This document shows, one piece after another, positions 43,613-55,921 of a stretch of DNA of 64,000 nucleotides. Position 1 is the first letter of the stretch, and the number at the start of each line of letters is the position of its first letter. The DNA comes from a bacterium (GTDB lineage Bacteria; Bacillota; Bacilli; Lactobacillales; Streptococcaceae). The DNA lies in assembly GCA_905221385.1 (NCBI GenBank), contig CAJNCV010000009.1:19037-83036 (forward strand), given 5' to 3'. The position numbers and the translations under genes are program-made. Under the pieces are notes generated by a model. The model did no database searches and was not told the DNA's origin. It was given only the letters and a program-made list of their open reading frames with translations.

Positions 43613-44644
43613 ATGGTATTTACAGCTAAAAGTCCTAAAATTAACATTGAAGAAGTTCGCGCCTTGTCTAAATTAGAAGGAGTGGCTCTTGCGAGAAAAA
43701 ACCGACGTGATCAGGAATTAGAAGCCATCATTCGTGGGGAAGACCAGCGTATTCTCTTGGTGATTGGACCATGTTCATCTGATAATGAAGAGGCGGTTCT
43801 CGAATATGCCAAGCGTCTATCTGCTTTGCAAGAAGAGGTCAAAGGCCGTATTTTTATGGTCATGCGTGTCTATACGGCTAAACCTCGTACCAATGGAGAT
43901 GGCTATAAGGGCTTGATTCATCAACCAAATGCGACAGAAGCTCCTAGCTTGATCAATGGGATTAAGGCTGTTCGCCAGCTACACTACCGTGTGATTACGG
44001 AGACAGGCATGACAACAGCTGATGAGATGCTTTATCCTGAAAATCTTCCGCTAGTGGATGATTTGATTTCTTATATGGCTGTTGGAGCTCGTTCTGTAGA
44101 GGATCAACAGCACCGTTTTGTAGCGAGCGGAGCAGATTTTTCAACAGGATTTAAAAATCCAACATCTGGAAATCTCAATGTTATGTTTAACGGGATTTAC
44201 GCAGCGCAAAATAAACAGAGTTTCCTCTTCCTCGGTAAAGAGGTGGAAACAACAGGGAATCCATTGTCCCACGCCATTCTTCGCGGTGCCTTGAATGAAT
44301 ACGGGAAAAATATTCCTAACTACTACTATGACAATTTGATGGATACCATTGCCCAGTATGAAAAGATGGGCTTGGAAAATCCCTTTATCATCATCGATAC
44401 CAATCATGACAATTCAGGCAAGCAGTACATGGACCAGATCCGTATCGTTCGTCAGACCTTGATAAACCGTGACTGGAATGAGAAGATCAAAAAATATGTT
44501 CGTGGTTTCATGATTGAGTCCTATCTAGAAGATGGACGTCAAAATGAACCAGAAGTTTTTGGTAAGTCCATTACAGATCCGTGTCTCGGATGGGACAACA
44601 CAGAAGCACTTGTTCGCGAAATTTATCAAACGCTAGGAGAGTAA
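43613..44644 (+). CDS. DAHP synthase, first tandem copy
   Basis: A 343-aa 3-deoxy-7-phosphoheptulonate synthase of the AroF/G/H type, first step of the shikimate pathway (PEP plus erythrose-4-phosphate). Motifs include [50 protein letters not shown] and the final IESYLEDGRQ. A good AAGGAG site precedes it. A second copy of equal length follows after 1 bp. The two differ enough to suggest separate feedback control. Confidence 0.93.
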   Translation: MVFTAKSPKINIEEVRALSKLEGVALARKNRRDQELEAIIRGEDQRILLVIGPCSSDNEEAVLEYAKRLSALQEEVKGRIFMVMRVYTAKPRTNGDGYKGLIHQPNATEAPSLINGIKAVRQLHYRVITETGMTTADEMLYPENLPLVDDLISYMAVGARSVEDQQHRFVASGADFSTGFKNPTSGNLNVMFNGIYAAQNKQSFLFLGKEVETTGNPLSHAILRGALNEYGKNIPNYYYDNLMDTIAQYEKMGLENPFIIIDTNHDNSGKQYMDQIRIVRQTLINRDWNEKIKKYVRGFMIESYLEDGRQNEPEVFGKSITDPCLGWDNTEALVREIYQTLGE

Positions 44645-44645
44645 G

Positions 44646-45677
44646 ATGGCATTTATCGAAAAAGGTCAAGAAATTGATATTGAAGCAATCAAGGCTGCGA
44701 CCCAGTTGTCACCTGAAGCCTTGCGAAAAAAAGAAGCCCGCGATAGAGAGTTGGCAGCCATTATCTCGGGTGAGGACGACCGAATCCTTTTGGTGATGGG
44801 GCCTTGCTCTTCTGACAATGAAGAAGCAGTACTCGAATATGCTCGTCGCTTAGCCGACTTGCAGAAAAAAGTTGCGGATAAAATCTTTATCGTGATGCGT
44901 GTCTATACGGCTAAACCTCGTACTAATGGAGATGGCTATAAGGGCATGATTCATCAACCAAATACCAGCGAAGCGCCTAGTCTCATCAATGGTTTGCAGG
45001 CTGTTCGTCAGCTGCACTACCGAGTGATTACCGAAACGGGATTGACGACAGCTGATGAGATGCTTTATCCGTCAAATCTCGTTTTGGTCGATGATCTAGT
45101 CAGTTACCATGCTGTGGGAGCTCGTTCGGTAGAAGACCAAGAACACCGCTTTGTAGCCTCTGGGATTGATGCTCCGGTTGGGATGAAAAATCCAACGTCT
45201 GGAAATCTCGGGGTCATGTTTAATGCCATCTATGCGGCTCAAAACAAGCAAACCTTCCTTTACCATGGCCAAGAAGTGGAAACTTCAGGAAATCCTTTGG
45301 CCCACGTTATCCTTCGTGGTGCCATGAACGAATATGGTAAAAATGAACCCAACTTCTACTATGAAACCCTCTTAAATGCCATCAATCGTTATGAGACTAT
45401 GGGACTTGAAAATCCCTTCATTATCATCGATACCAATCATGACAATTCAGGTAAGCAGTATATGGAACAAATTCGCATTGTTCGTCAAGCCTTGCTGAAT
45501 CGTGACTGGAATGAAAAGATTAAAAAGACGGTTCGAGGCTTTATGATCGAATCTTACCTAGCAGATGGTCGCCAAAATCAACCAGAGGTCTTTGGTTGCT
45601 CCATTACTGACCCTTGTCTAGGTTGGGAAAATACAGTAGCCTTGGTAGAAGAAATTTATACTACCTTAACAAAATAA
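44646..45677 (+). CDS. DAHP synthase, second tandem copy
   Basis: A 343-aa paralogue of the preceding enzyme with the same catalytic motifs ([44 protein letters not shown]). The N-terminal 45 residues, where feedback inhibitors usually bind in this class, diverge most ([20 protein letters not shown] against VFTAKSPKINIEEVRALSKLE). It is translated right behind the first copy. It has a full set of active-site residues, so both are likely active. Confidence 0.93.
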   Translation: MAFIEKGQEIDIEAIKAATQLSPEALRKKEARDRELAAIISGEDDRILLVMGPCSSDNEEAVLEYARRLADLQKKVADKIFIVMRVYTAKPRTNGDGYKGMIHQPNTSEAPSLINGLQAVRQLHYRVITETGLTTADEMLYPSNLVLVDDLVSYHAVGARSVEDQEHRFVASGIDAPVGMKNPTSGNLGVMFNAIYAAQNKQTFLYHGQEVETSGNPLAHVILRGAMNEYGKNEPNFYYETLLNAINRYETMGLENPFIIIDTNHDNSGKQYMEQIRIVRQALLNRDWNEKIKKTVRGFMIESYLADGRQNQPEVFGCSITDPCLGWENTVALVEEIYTTLTK

Positions 45678-45721
45678 GTGAAAAGGATGGAGTTGGGGGA
45701 ATCTCAGCTCCTTTTATGAGT

Positions 45722-46084
45722 ATGATAGTTGGACACGGAATTGACATCGAAGAATTGGCTTCGATAGAAAACGCAATTACACGACGTGAGGGCTTTGCTA
45801 AGCGCGTGCTGACTGCTAAAGAGATGGAACGCTTTACCAGTCTCAAAGGGCGCAGGCAGATCGAATACTTGGCAGGTCGTTGGTCGGCTAAGGAGGCTTT
45901 TTCCAAGGCTATGGGAACTGGTATTGGCAAACTGACCTTTCAGGATTTGGAAGTTTTGAATAATGAACGCGGGGCTCCCTATTTTAGTCAGACACCATTT
46001 TCAGGAAAAATTTGGCTGTCAATCAGCCATACAGATCAGTTTGTGACAGCCAGTGTCATTTTGGAGGAGAATCATGAAAGCTAG
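45722..46084 (+). CDS. acpS: Holo-ACP synthase
   Basis: A 120-aa phosphopantetheinyl transferase that activates acyl carrier protein. The motifs GHGIDIEEL (Mg-binding Asp) and [16 protein letters not shown] are present. An ATG 6 bp upstream (45716) is also possible. A weak terminator-like hairpin (GGAGTTG with CAGCTCC plus TTTT, 45688-45714) lies just before the start and may attenuate reading from the aro genes. It overlaps alr by 11 bp. Confidence 0.95.
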   Translation: MIVGHGIDIEELASIENAITRREGFAKRVLTAKEMERFTSLKGRRQIEYLAGRWSAKEAFSKAMGTGIGKLTFQDLEVLNNERGAPYFSQTPFSGKIWLSISHTDQFVTASVILEENHES

Positions 46085-47177
46085 TCCACATAGACCAACC
46101 AAGGCTCTGATATATCTGGGAGCTATTCGACAAAATATTCAGCAAATGGGGGCTCATATCCCTGAAGGAACGCTCAAGTGGGCAGTGGTCAAGGCCAATG
46201 CTTATGGTCATGGAGCTGTTGCCGTTGCCAAGGTTATTCAAGATGATGTTGATGGATTTTGTGTTTCCAATATTGATGAAGCCATCGAACTTCGTCAGGC
46301 TGGACTCAGCAAGAAAATCCTCATCTTAGGAGTTTCTGAGCTAGAAGCTGTTGCTCTAGCAAAAGAATACGACATCACCTTGACTGTGGCTGGACTGGAG
46401 TGGATTCAAGCGCTCTTAGCTAGGGAGACAGATTTATCTGGCTTAACGGTTCACCTCAAGATTGACTCAGGGATGGGACGGATTGGTTTCCGAGATTCCA
46501 GTGAGGCAGAGCAGGCTCAAGCCTTGCTCCAACAATACGGTGCTCGCGTTGAGGGGATTTTTACCCACTTTTCTACTGCAGATGAAGAAGCAGATGACTA
46601 TTTTAATGCCCAGTTAGAATGCTTTAAAGCTATTTTGGCAAGTATGAAGGAAGTTCCAGAGCTGGTTCATGCCAGCAACTCAGCAACGACCCTCTGGCAT
46701 GCTGAGACTATTTTCAATGCAGTCCGTATGGGAGATGCCATGTATGGTCTCAATCCAAGTGGAGAGGTCTTGGACTTACCCTATGATTTGACACCAGCCT
46801 TGAGTTTGGAGTCTGCCCTTGTTCATGTCAAGACAGTTCCAGCTGGAGCTTGCATGGGCTATGGAGCAACCTATCAGGCGGATAGTGAGCAAGTCATTGC
46901 AACCGTGCCAATCGGCTATGCGGATGGTTGGACACGTGATATGCAAAATTTCACTGTCTTGGTAGATGGACAAGCTTGCCCAATTGTCGGCCGAGTATCC
47001 ATGGACCAAATTACCATTCGTTTGCCTAAGGTTTACCCGCTAGGCACAAAAGTAACCCTAATCGGCACAAACGGTGACAAGGAAATCACAGCAACTCAGG
47101 TAGCGACCTACCGTGGAACCATTAACTATGAGGTGGTTTGCCTCCTCAGTGACCGCATTCCGAGAGAATATCATTAA
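46074..47177 (+). CDS. alr: Alanine racemase
   Basis: A 367-aa PLP enzyme making D-alanine for peptidoglycan. PLP lysine K40 lies in [10 protein letters not shown], and the catalytic Tyr in GYGATYQA. The C-terminal beta domain ends [13 protein letters not shown]. The start is the ATG at 46074 ([10 protein letters not shown]), with GGAGGAG upstream. A longer frame from 46053 lies within acpS. acpS-alr-recG is the common streptococcal order. Confidence 0.96.
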   Translation: MKASPHRPTKALIYLGAIRQNIQQMGAHIPEGTLKWAVVKANAYGHGAVAVAKVIQDDVDGFCVSNIDEAIELRQAGLSKKILILGVSELEAVALAKEYDITLTVAGLEWIQALLARETDLSGLTVHLKIDSGMGRIGFRDSSEAEQAQALLQQYGARVEGIFTHFSTADEEADDYFNAQLECFKAILASMKEVPELVHASNSATTLWHAETIFNAVRMGDAMYGLNPSGEVLDLPYDLTPALSLESALVHVKTVPAGACMGYGATYQADSEQVIATVPIGYADGWTRDMQNFTVLVDGQACPIVGRVSMDQITIRLPKVYPLGTKVTLIGTNGDKEITATQVATYRGTINYEVVCLLSDRIPREYH

Positions 47178-47194
47178 AAAGAAAGGAGTGGAGC

Positions 47195-49210
47195 ATGAAT
47201 CTACATCAACCCTTGCATGTCTTACCTGGTGTGGGGCCAAAGTCAGCAGAAAAATACGCCAAACTAGGAATTGAAAACTTGCAAGACCTCTTGCTCTACT
47301 TTCCTTTCCGTTATGAAGATTTCAAGACCAAGCAGGTGCTAGAGCTGGAAGATGGTGAAAAGGCGGTTCTGTCTGGTCAAGTCGTGACTCCTGCAAGTGT
47401 CCAGTATTATGGTTTCAAGCGCAATCGCCTGCGTTTTAGTCTCAAGCAGGGAGAAGTTGTTTTTGCGGTGAATTTTTTTAACCAACCCTATCTGGCTGAT
47501 AAGATAGAGTTGGGTGCAACCCTGGCTGTCTTTGGGAAATGGGACCGTGCCAAGGCCAGTTTGACTGGGATGAAGGTTCTAGCTCAAGTGGAAGATGACC
47601 TCCAGCCGGTCTATCGTCTGGCTCAGGGAATCAGTCAGGCCAGTCTGGTCAAGGTCATTAAGACAGCCTTTGATCAGGGACTGGATCTCTTGATAGAGGA
47701 AAATCTTCCCCAGTCTTTGCTGGATAAATACAAACTCATGTCCCGTTGCCAGGCTGTCCGTGCTATGCATTTTCCCAAGAATTTGGCAGAATACAAGCAG
47801 GCCCTTCGCCGTATCAAGTTTGAGGAACTCTTTTATTTCCAAATGCAGTTGCAGACGCTCAAGTCTGAAAATAGAGTTCAGGGAAGCGGTCTGGTTCTGA
47901 ATTGGTCTCAGGAAAAAGTGACAGCCGTTAAAGAAAGTCTTCCTTTTGCCCTGACCCAAGCTCAAGAAAAGAGTTTGCGGGAAATATTGACCGACATGAA
48001 GTCGGACCACCACATGAATCGTCTCCTACAAGGGGATGTAGGGAGCGGAAAAACGGTGGTTGCTGGTTTGGCCATGTTTGCGGCGGTGACGGCTGGCTAC
48101 CAGGCAGCTCTCATGGTGCCAACAGAAATCCTAGCAGAGCAACACTTTGAGAGTTTACAGAACCTTTTTCCAGACTTGAAACTCGCTCTCTTGACAGGTT
48201 CCTTAAAAGCTGCAGAAAAGAGAGCAGTCTTGGAGACCATTGCCAAGGGTGAGGCTGATTTGATTATCGGGACTCATGCTTTGATACAAGATGGGGTGGA
48301 TTATGCTCATCTTGGTTTGATTATCATCGATGAGCAGCATCGTTTTGGTGTGGGGCAAAGGCGTGTTCTGCGGGAAAAAGGAGACAATCCAGATGTCCTC
48401 ATGATGACGGCGACGCCCATTCCACGGACGCTTGCTATCACAGCCTTTGGAGATATGGATGTTTCCATTATCGACCAGATGCCTGCGGGTCGGAAACCCA
48501 TTGTGACACGTTGGATCAAACATGAGCAACTGCCTCAGGTGCTGACTTGGTTAGAAGGAGAAATTCAAAAGGGTTCTCAAGCCTATGTCATCTCTCCCTT
48601 GATTGAAGAATCTGAAGCTCTGGATTTGAAAAATGCTATTGCCTTATCAGAGGAATTGACGGCCCATTTTGCAGGTAAGGCCGAAGTGGCTCTTCTACAT
48701 GGTAAGATGAAGAGTGATGAAAAAGACCAAATCATGCAGGATTTCAAAGAGCGAAAAACAGATATTCTAGTTTCGACAACGGTTATCGAGGTTGGGGTCA
48801 ATGTCCCTAATGCGACCGTCATGATCATCATGGATGCCGATCGGTTCGGTCTCAGCCAGCTTCACCAGCTCAGAGGTCGTGTGGGTCGGGGAGACAAGCA
48901 GTCCTATGCTGTTCTCGTTGCCAATCCCAAGACCGAGTCAGGGAAAGACCGCATGCGCATCATGACAGAAACCACCAACGGATTTGTCCTTGCTGAGGAA
49001 GATTTGAAAATGCGCGGATCGGGTGAGATTTTTGGAACCAGACAGTCAGGACTTCCAGAGTTTCAAGTGGCTGATATTATCGAAGACTTTCCGATTTTAG
49101 AAGAAGCCAGGAAGGTTGCCAGCTACATTAGTTCAATAGAAGGTTGGAAAGAGGATCTAGAATGGCGCATGATTGCTCTTCATCTAGAAAAGAGAGAACA
49201 TCTAGATTAA
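47195..49210 (+). CDS. recG: ATP-dependent DNA helicase RecG
   Basis: A 671-aa fork-reversal and Holliday-junction helicase. It has an N-terminal wedge domain (OB fold), Walker A GDVGSGKT, box II DEQHRFGV (variant of DEAH), TATPIPRTLA, and the C-terminal RGRVGRGDKQ motif plus the TRG segment. Full length, with AAAGGAG 8 nt before the ATG. Confidence 0.97.
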   Translation: MNLHQPLHVLPGVGPKSAEKYAKLGIENLQDLLLYFPFRYEDFKTKQVLELEDGEKAVLSGQVVTPASVQYYGFKRNRLRFSLKQGEVVFAVNFFNQPYLADKIELGATLAVFGKWDRAKASLTGMKVLAQVEDDLQPVYRLAQGISQASLVKVIKTAFDQGLDLLIEENLPQSLLDKYKLMSRCQAVRAMHFPKNLAEYKQALRRIKFEELFYFQMQLQTLKSENRVQGSGLVLNWSQEKVTAVKESLPFALTQAQEKSLREILTDMKSDHHMNRLLQGDVGSGKTVVAGLAMFAAVTAGYQAALMVPTEILAEQHFESLQNLFPDLKLALLTGSLKAAEKRAVLETIAKGEADLIIGTHALIQDGVDYAHLGLIIIDEQHRFGVGQRRVLREKGDNPDVLMMTATPIPRTLAITAFGDMDVSIIDQMPAGRKPIVTRWIKHEQLPQVLTWLEGEIQKGSQAYVISPLIEESEALDLKNAIALSEELTAHFAGKAEVALLHGKMKSDEKDQIMQDFKERKTDILVSTTVIEVGVNVPNATVMIIMDADRFGLSQLHQLRGRVGRGDKQSYAVLVANPKTESGKDRMRIMTETTNGFVLAEEDLKMRGSGEIFGTRQSGLPEFQVADIIEDFPILEEARKVASYISSIEGWKEDLEWRMIALHLEKREHLD

Positions 49211-49291
49211 GCCTTTTCTAAGAAATCTATAAGCTAGCTTTTAGGTTTGGGTCTTATATTAGAGTCATCAAAAAGAAACGAGGACTCACAC

Positions 49292-49363
49292 ATGACTATT
49301 AAAGTAACCTACCAAAAGAAATTCCAAACCGTCAAACTAGAGAAAGGAGCTAGCACCTATTGA
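49292..49363 (+). pseudogene. Truncated small ORF (remnant)
   Basis: 23 codons starting MTIKVTYQKKF and stopping after GASTY at TGA. The upstream GAGGAC could serve as ribosome site. It looks like the first part of a longer small protein that has lost its remainder. A terminator (49369-49391) follows at once. Its identity is unknown. Confidence 0.45.
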
Positions 49364-49368
49364 TACAC

Positions 49369-49391
49369 AGAGAGCGGAAACGCTCTTTTTG
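49369..49391 (+). terminator. Terminator before the BOX element
   Basis: Perfect stem AGAGCG / CGCTCT with a GAAA tetraloop and T-run. Confidence 0.9.
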
Positions 49392-49451
49392 TTTTAAAAC
49401 TACTTTCAGATGATAGGTCTGAGGGAGGAGAATTTAAAATCTCTATCTATT

Positions 49452-49559
49452 TATACTCAATGAAAATCAAAGAGCAAACTAGGAAGCTAGCCGCAGGCTG
49501 TACTTGAGTACGGCAAGGCGAAGCTGACGTGGTTTGAATTTGATTTTCGAAGAGTATTA
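49452..49559. repeat. BOX element, A-C form
   Basis: A 108-bp repeat. It begins TATACTCAATGAAAATC with AGCAAACTAGGAAGCTAGCC (boxA) and ends with the GGCAAGGCGAAGCTGACG core and TTCGAAGAGTAT (boxC), with no boxB in between. BOX elements are dispersed in S. pneumoniae and close relatives. It is located just upstream of the acetylxylan esterase gene, where its stem-loop transcript could affect expression. Confidence 0.92.
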
Positions 49560-49632
49560 CCCTTCTTTCTTGCATTGCTTTCCCAGATATGCTAGAGTTA
49601 TGATAGCGATTACAAAACCAAAGGAGCATACT

Positions 49633-50613
49633 ATGAAAAATCCAGCTTTACTAGAAGAAATCAAGACTTATAGAGGACGGGATGAGATTCCAGAAGACTT
49701 TGATACTTTTTGGGATGAAGAGGTCAAAAAAGTTTCATCTCTTCCAGCCTACCAGTTGGAGGAAAGAGATTTCCATATTCCCCAAGTCAAGTGCTATGAA
49801 CTTACTTTTGAAGGAACCAATGAAGGCAAGGTCTATGCACGTGTCGTCCTTCCAAAGAGTGAGGAGAAAGTTCCTCTAATCTTCCATTTCCATGGTTATA
49901 TGGGGCGTGGCTGGGACTGGGCCGACATGCTAGCCTATACTGTGGCTGGTTACGGTGTTGTTTCCATGGACGTTCGAGGCCAGTCAGGTTACTCGCAAGA
50001 CGGCCTGCGCTCTCCACTAGGAAATACAGTTAAGGGGCATATCATCCGTGGTGCTGTTGAAGGTAGGGAGCATCTCTTTTATAAGGATGTCTATCTGGAT
50101 ATTTACCAATTGGTTGAAATTATTGCTAGTCTACCTCAGGTGGATGAGAAGCGACTTTCTAGTTATGGTGCCTCACAAGGAGGAGCTTTAGCCCTGGTTG
50201 CAGCAGCGCTCAATCCTCGGATTCAGAAAACAGTTGCCATCTATCCCTTCTTGTCTGACTTTAGACGGGTGCTTGAGATTGGCAATACCAGTGAAGCCTA
50301 TGATGAACTCTTCCGATATTTCAAGTTCCACGATCCCTTCCATGAAACAGAGGAGGAAATCATGGCGACCCTTGCCTATATCGATGTGAAAAATCTTGCC
50401 CATCGCATTCAAGGTGAGGTCAAGATGATTACAGGCTTGGACGACGATGTTTGCTATCCTATTACCCAGTTTGCGATATACAACCGTTTGACTTGCGACA
50501 AGGCCTACCGCATCATGCCTGAGTATGCCCACGAAGCCATGAATGTTTTTGTCAATGACCAGATTTATAACTGGCTCTGTGGTAGTGAGATTCCTTTTAA
50601 GTGCGTAAGATAA
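49633..50613 (+). CDS. axe1: Acetylxylan esterase / cephalosporin-C deacetylase family
   Basis: A 326-aa carbohydrate esterase family 7 enzyme that removes acetyl groups from small acetylated sugars. It is intracellular, with no signal peptide. Nucleophile Ser lies in YGASQGGALALV, with Asp in TGLDDDVCYP and His in EYAHEAMN completing the triad. The oxyanion region is FHGYMGRGWDWADML. The start is the ATG at 49633 after AAGGAG. Its place beside nanA, as in pneumococcus, suggests deacetylation of O-acetylated sialic acids or sugars released by the sialidase (inference). Confidence 0.92.
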   Translation: MKNPALLEEIKTYRGRDEIPEDFDTFWDEEVKKVSSLPAYQLEERDFHIPQVKCYELTFEGTNEGKVYARVVLPKSEEKVPLIFHFHGYMGRGWDWADMLAYTVAGYGVVSMDVRGQSGYSQDGLRSPLGNTVKGHIIRGAVEGREHLFYKDVYLDIYQLVEIIASLPQVDEKRLSSYGASQGGALALVAAALNPRIQKTVAIYPFLSDFRRVLEIGNTSEAYDELFRYFKFHDPFHETEEEIMATLAYIDVKNLAHRIQGEVKMITGLDDDVCYPITQFAIYNRLTCDKAYRIMPEYAHEAMNVFVNDQIYNWLCGSEIPFKCVR

Positions 50614-50617
50614 TGAA

Positions 50618-50648
50618 TAAGAGAGCTCGCGAGCTCTCTTTTTATTTC
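50618..50648 (+). terminator. Terminator after the esterase gene
   Basis: A perfect palindromic stem of GAGAGCTCGCGAGCTCTC plus a T-rich tail. Confidence 0.9.
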
Positions 50649-54064
<3,416 letters not shown>

Positions 54065-54198
54065 GAGAAAAGTTCTAATCATTTGACTTTGTAAAAATAG
54101 AAGGAGGTAGTAGGCTTTTTATACTTGCTACCTTTTTCTTTTGATTCTTTGTCAACAGTGGTGAGTTGATGTAAAGTTACAATCTGGAGAGGAATAAG

Positions 54199-54707
54199 TT
54201 AGTTCTCTCCTTTTAATGCTTCAAGTTGACGTTGAATAAGATTCTCTGCTTTCTTGCCAATCTCTCCTTGATAAGAAGAATACTTCCGTTTTCGTCCCAT
54301 TTTAGCTGGTCTCCCTCTTGTTTTCTCAACAATAGTATATATACCCGTTTTTCTTGTATTGTGACAGTCAGTTAAGAAGTATCGTACGACTTGGGAGACC
54401 GTATTCAAGAGAAACTCTATCTTTAGTCCAGCCTTCATGTAAGACTTTATGAATCATTTCTTGTTTTAAATCAGGAGAATAGTAACGGTTTTTTCCTTTT
54501 TTAACGAACTCTATTCCGTAGCGATTAAGCAATCGGATTAAGTACTTAATATTTGAAAGGTTAATCTCATATTTTTCTGAAAGTTGCTTTAAGCTGATTC
54601 CTTGTTTTCTTAGTTCATAGATTCGAACCTTATCCTCATAAGTTAATTTCATTTAAAAACACCCCAAAAGTTAGATTTTTCCTATCTAACTTTTGGAGTG
54701 CGGTTCA
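54199..54707 (-). pseudogene. IS3-family (IS861-like) remnant, orfA fused to orfB scrap
   Basis: The terminal end is at 54707 (TGAACCGCACTCC on the minus strand), with the stem CCAAAAGTTAGAT / ATCTAACTTTTGG typical of this IS group. An OrfA reading frame follows from 54652 (MKLTYEDKVRIYELRKQG ... YYSPDLKQEM), which stops after LPSRTILLN. A second frame carries YTIVEKTRGRPAKMGRK, then jumps to KYSSYQGEIGKKAENLIQRQ, which belongs to the OrfB transposase. The element has therefore lost most of orfB and is inactive. The right end is not found. Confidence 0.82.
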
Positions 54708-54726
54708 GAGAATATAGAGCTTTTGT

Positions 54727-55665
54727 TTATTGCCAGCTTGTAAGTGAAATTTCTCCGCTGTTAAGCCAAACTTTATTTTTATTTTCAAGTTCGACTTGAA
54801 GTTGTCCTGAGTTTGAGATTTCTTTTGCAAGTCCTTTTTTAAATTTTCCATCTAGCTGGAAGGTAACTTCTTTTCCAAGAACTATTGATCTTTCTTTATA
54901 GATATAAAGTAGCTCATCTGAATCCGTATTGTAGAAACAATTCCATATTTCGCTGATGAGATCATTACGACTAATTGGTGCAGGTGCCATAAATAGGCTA
55001 CCTGCTTTTTCTTTTAGGTCTTCTGGGAAGTCTGCTATAGAAAAATTTATACCAAGTCCGATAATGAGATCTGTAACCAAGCCTGTCTCAACTGATGTCA
55101 TCGCTTCGGTGAGGATACCTGCTATTTTTTTATTTTTAAAGTAGATGTCATTTACCCATTTGATATCTACTTCTATCATAGTTAGGTTTTTAATGGCTTT
55201 GTAGACTGCAGCAGCTACAAGGAGAGTATAGGATGGGAGTTTATCATATTGGAGGTTTGGTTGAATATGCAAGGACATATAGATTCCCCCCTGAGATGGA
55301 GAATAGTAGGGGCGTTGAAAGCGGCCACGTCCTGCTGTTTGACAGGTTGAAAGATAGAGTGTATTTACTTGGTTTCCAGCCTCAATCCCTTCTTTTGCAT
55401 CTGTTTGTGTTGATTTGGTCTCAGGTTTGTAGTGAATGGTTAAGTTTGTTTTCTCTTGAATCAAATCAGGCAATATCAGATCGCCTTGAATAAGCTTGTA
55501 GCCTCTATTTTTGATACTGTCAATTTCTAGCCCTTCTTGTTGAAGACGTTGGATCGCTTTCCATATGGACGTGCGGCTTAAATTCAGTTCTTCTCCGATT
55601 TTTTCTCCGCTGACATAATCGTTTTCTCTAGCTAATATTTGGTAGACTAATTGGTGTGATTTCAT
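54727..55665 (-). CDS. birA: BirA bifunctional biotin ligase / repressor
   Basis: 312 aa. An N-terminal winged helix (residues about 1-60, YVSGEKIGEELNLSRTSIWKAIQRL) precedes the catalytic domain with TAGRGRFQRPYYS (biotinyl-AMP loop), KWVNDIYF and IGLGINF, and a C-terminal SH3-like domain. It attaches biotin to carboxylases and may repress biotin uptake genes. An extended -10 TGGTAGAAT (core at 55720-55725, minus strand) is upstream. Confidence 0.94.
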   Translation of the reverse strand: MKSHQLVYQILARENDYVSGEKIGEELNLSRTSIWKAIQRLQQEGLEIDSIKNRGYKLIQGDLILPDLIQEKTNLTIHYKPETKSTQTDAKEGIEAGNQVNTLYLSTCQTAGRGRFQRPYYSPSQGGIYMSLHIQPNLQYDKLPSYTLLVAAAVYKAIKNLTMIEVDIKWVNDIYFKNKKIAGILTEAMTSVETGLVTDLIIGLGINFSIADFPEDLKEKAGSLFMAPAPISRNDLISEIWNCFYNTDSDELLYIYKERSIVLGKEVTFQLDGKFKKGLAKEISNSGQLQVELENKNKVWLNSGEISLTSWQ

Positions 55666-55921
55666 ATTGTTTTCCTCTATACAGATTTGTTCTATAGTGT
55701 TTTTTAATAGTTTTCTTTTATTCTACCATAGCTTTCTTTAATTTAGGAAAATGAATCGTTTTAGGAGAGCAATACTTGCTTTGTAAAATTTCTCTAAATA
55801 TTCGCTGATTTTTTCTTTTTGGTAGCGTGTTCATTGTTCCCAAATGACGGAAAAAATGGTAGAATATAAAGATAGTTTAGCATTTATCTTCTGGAGAAAT
55901 CCAGAACAGAAAGGATCCGTT

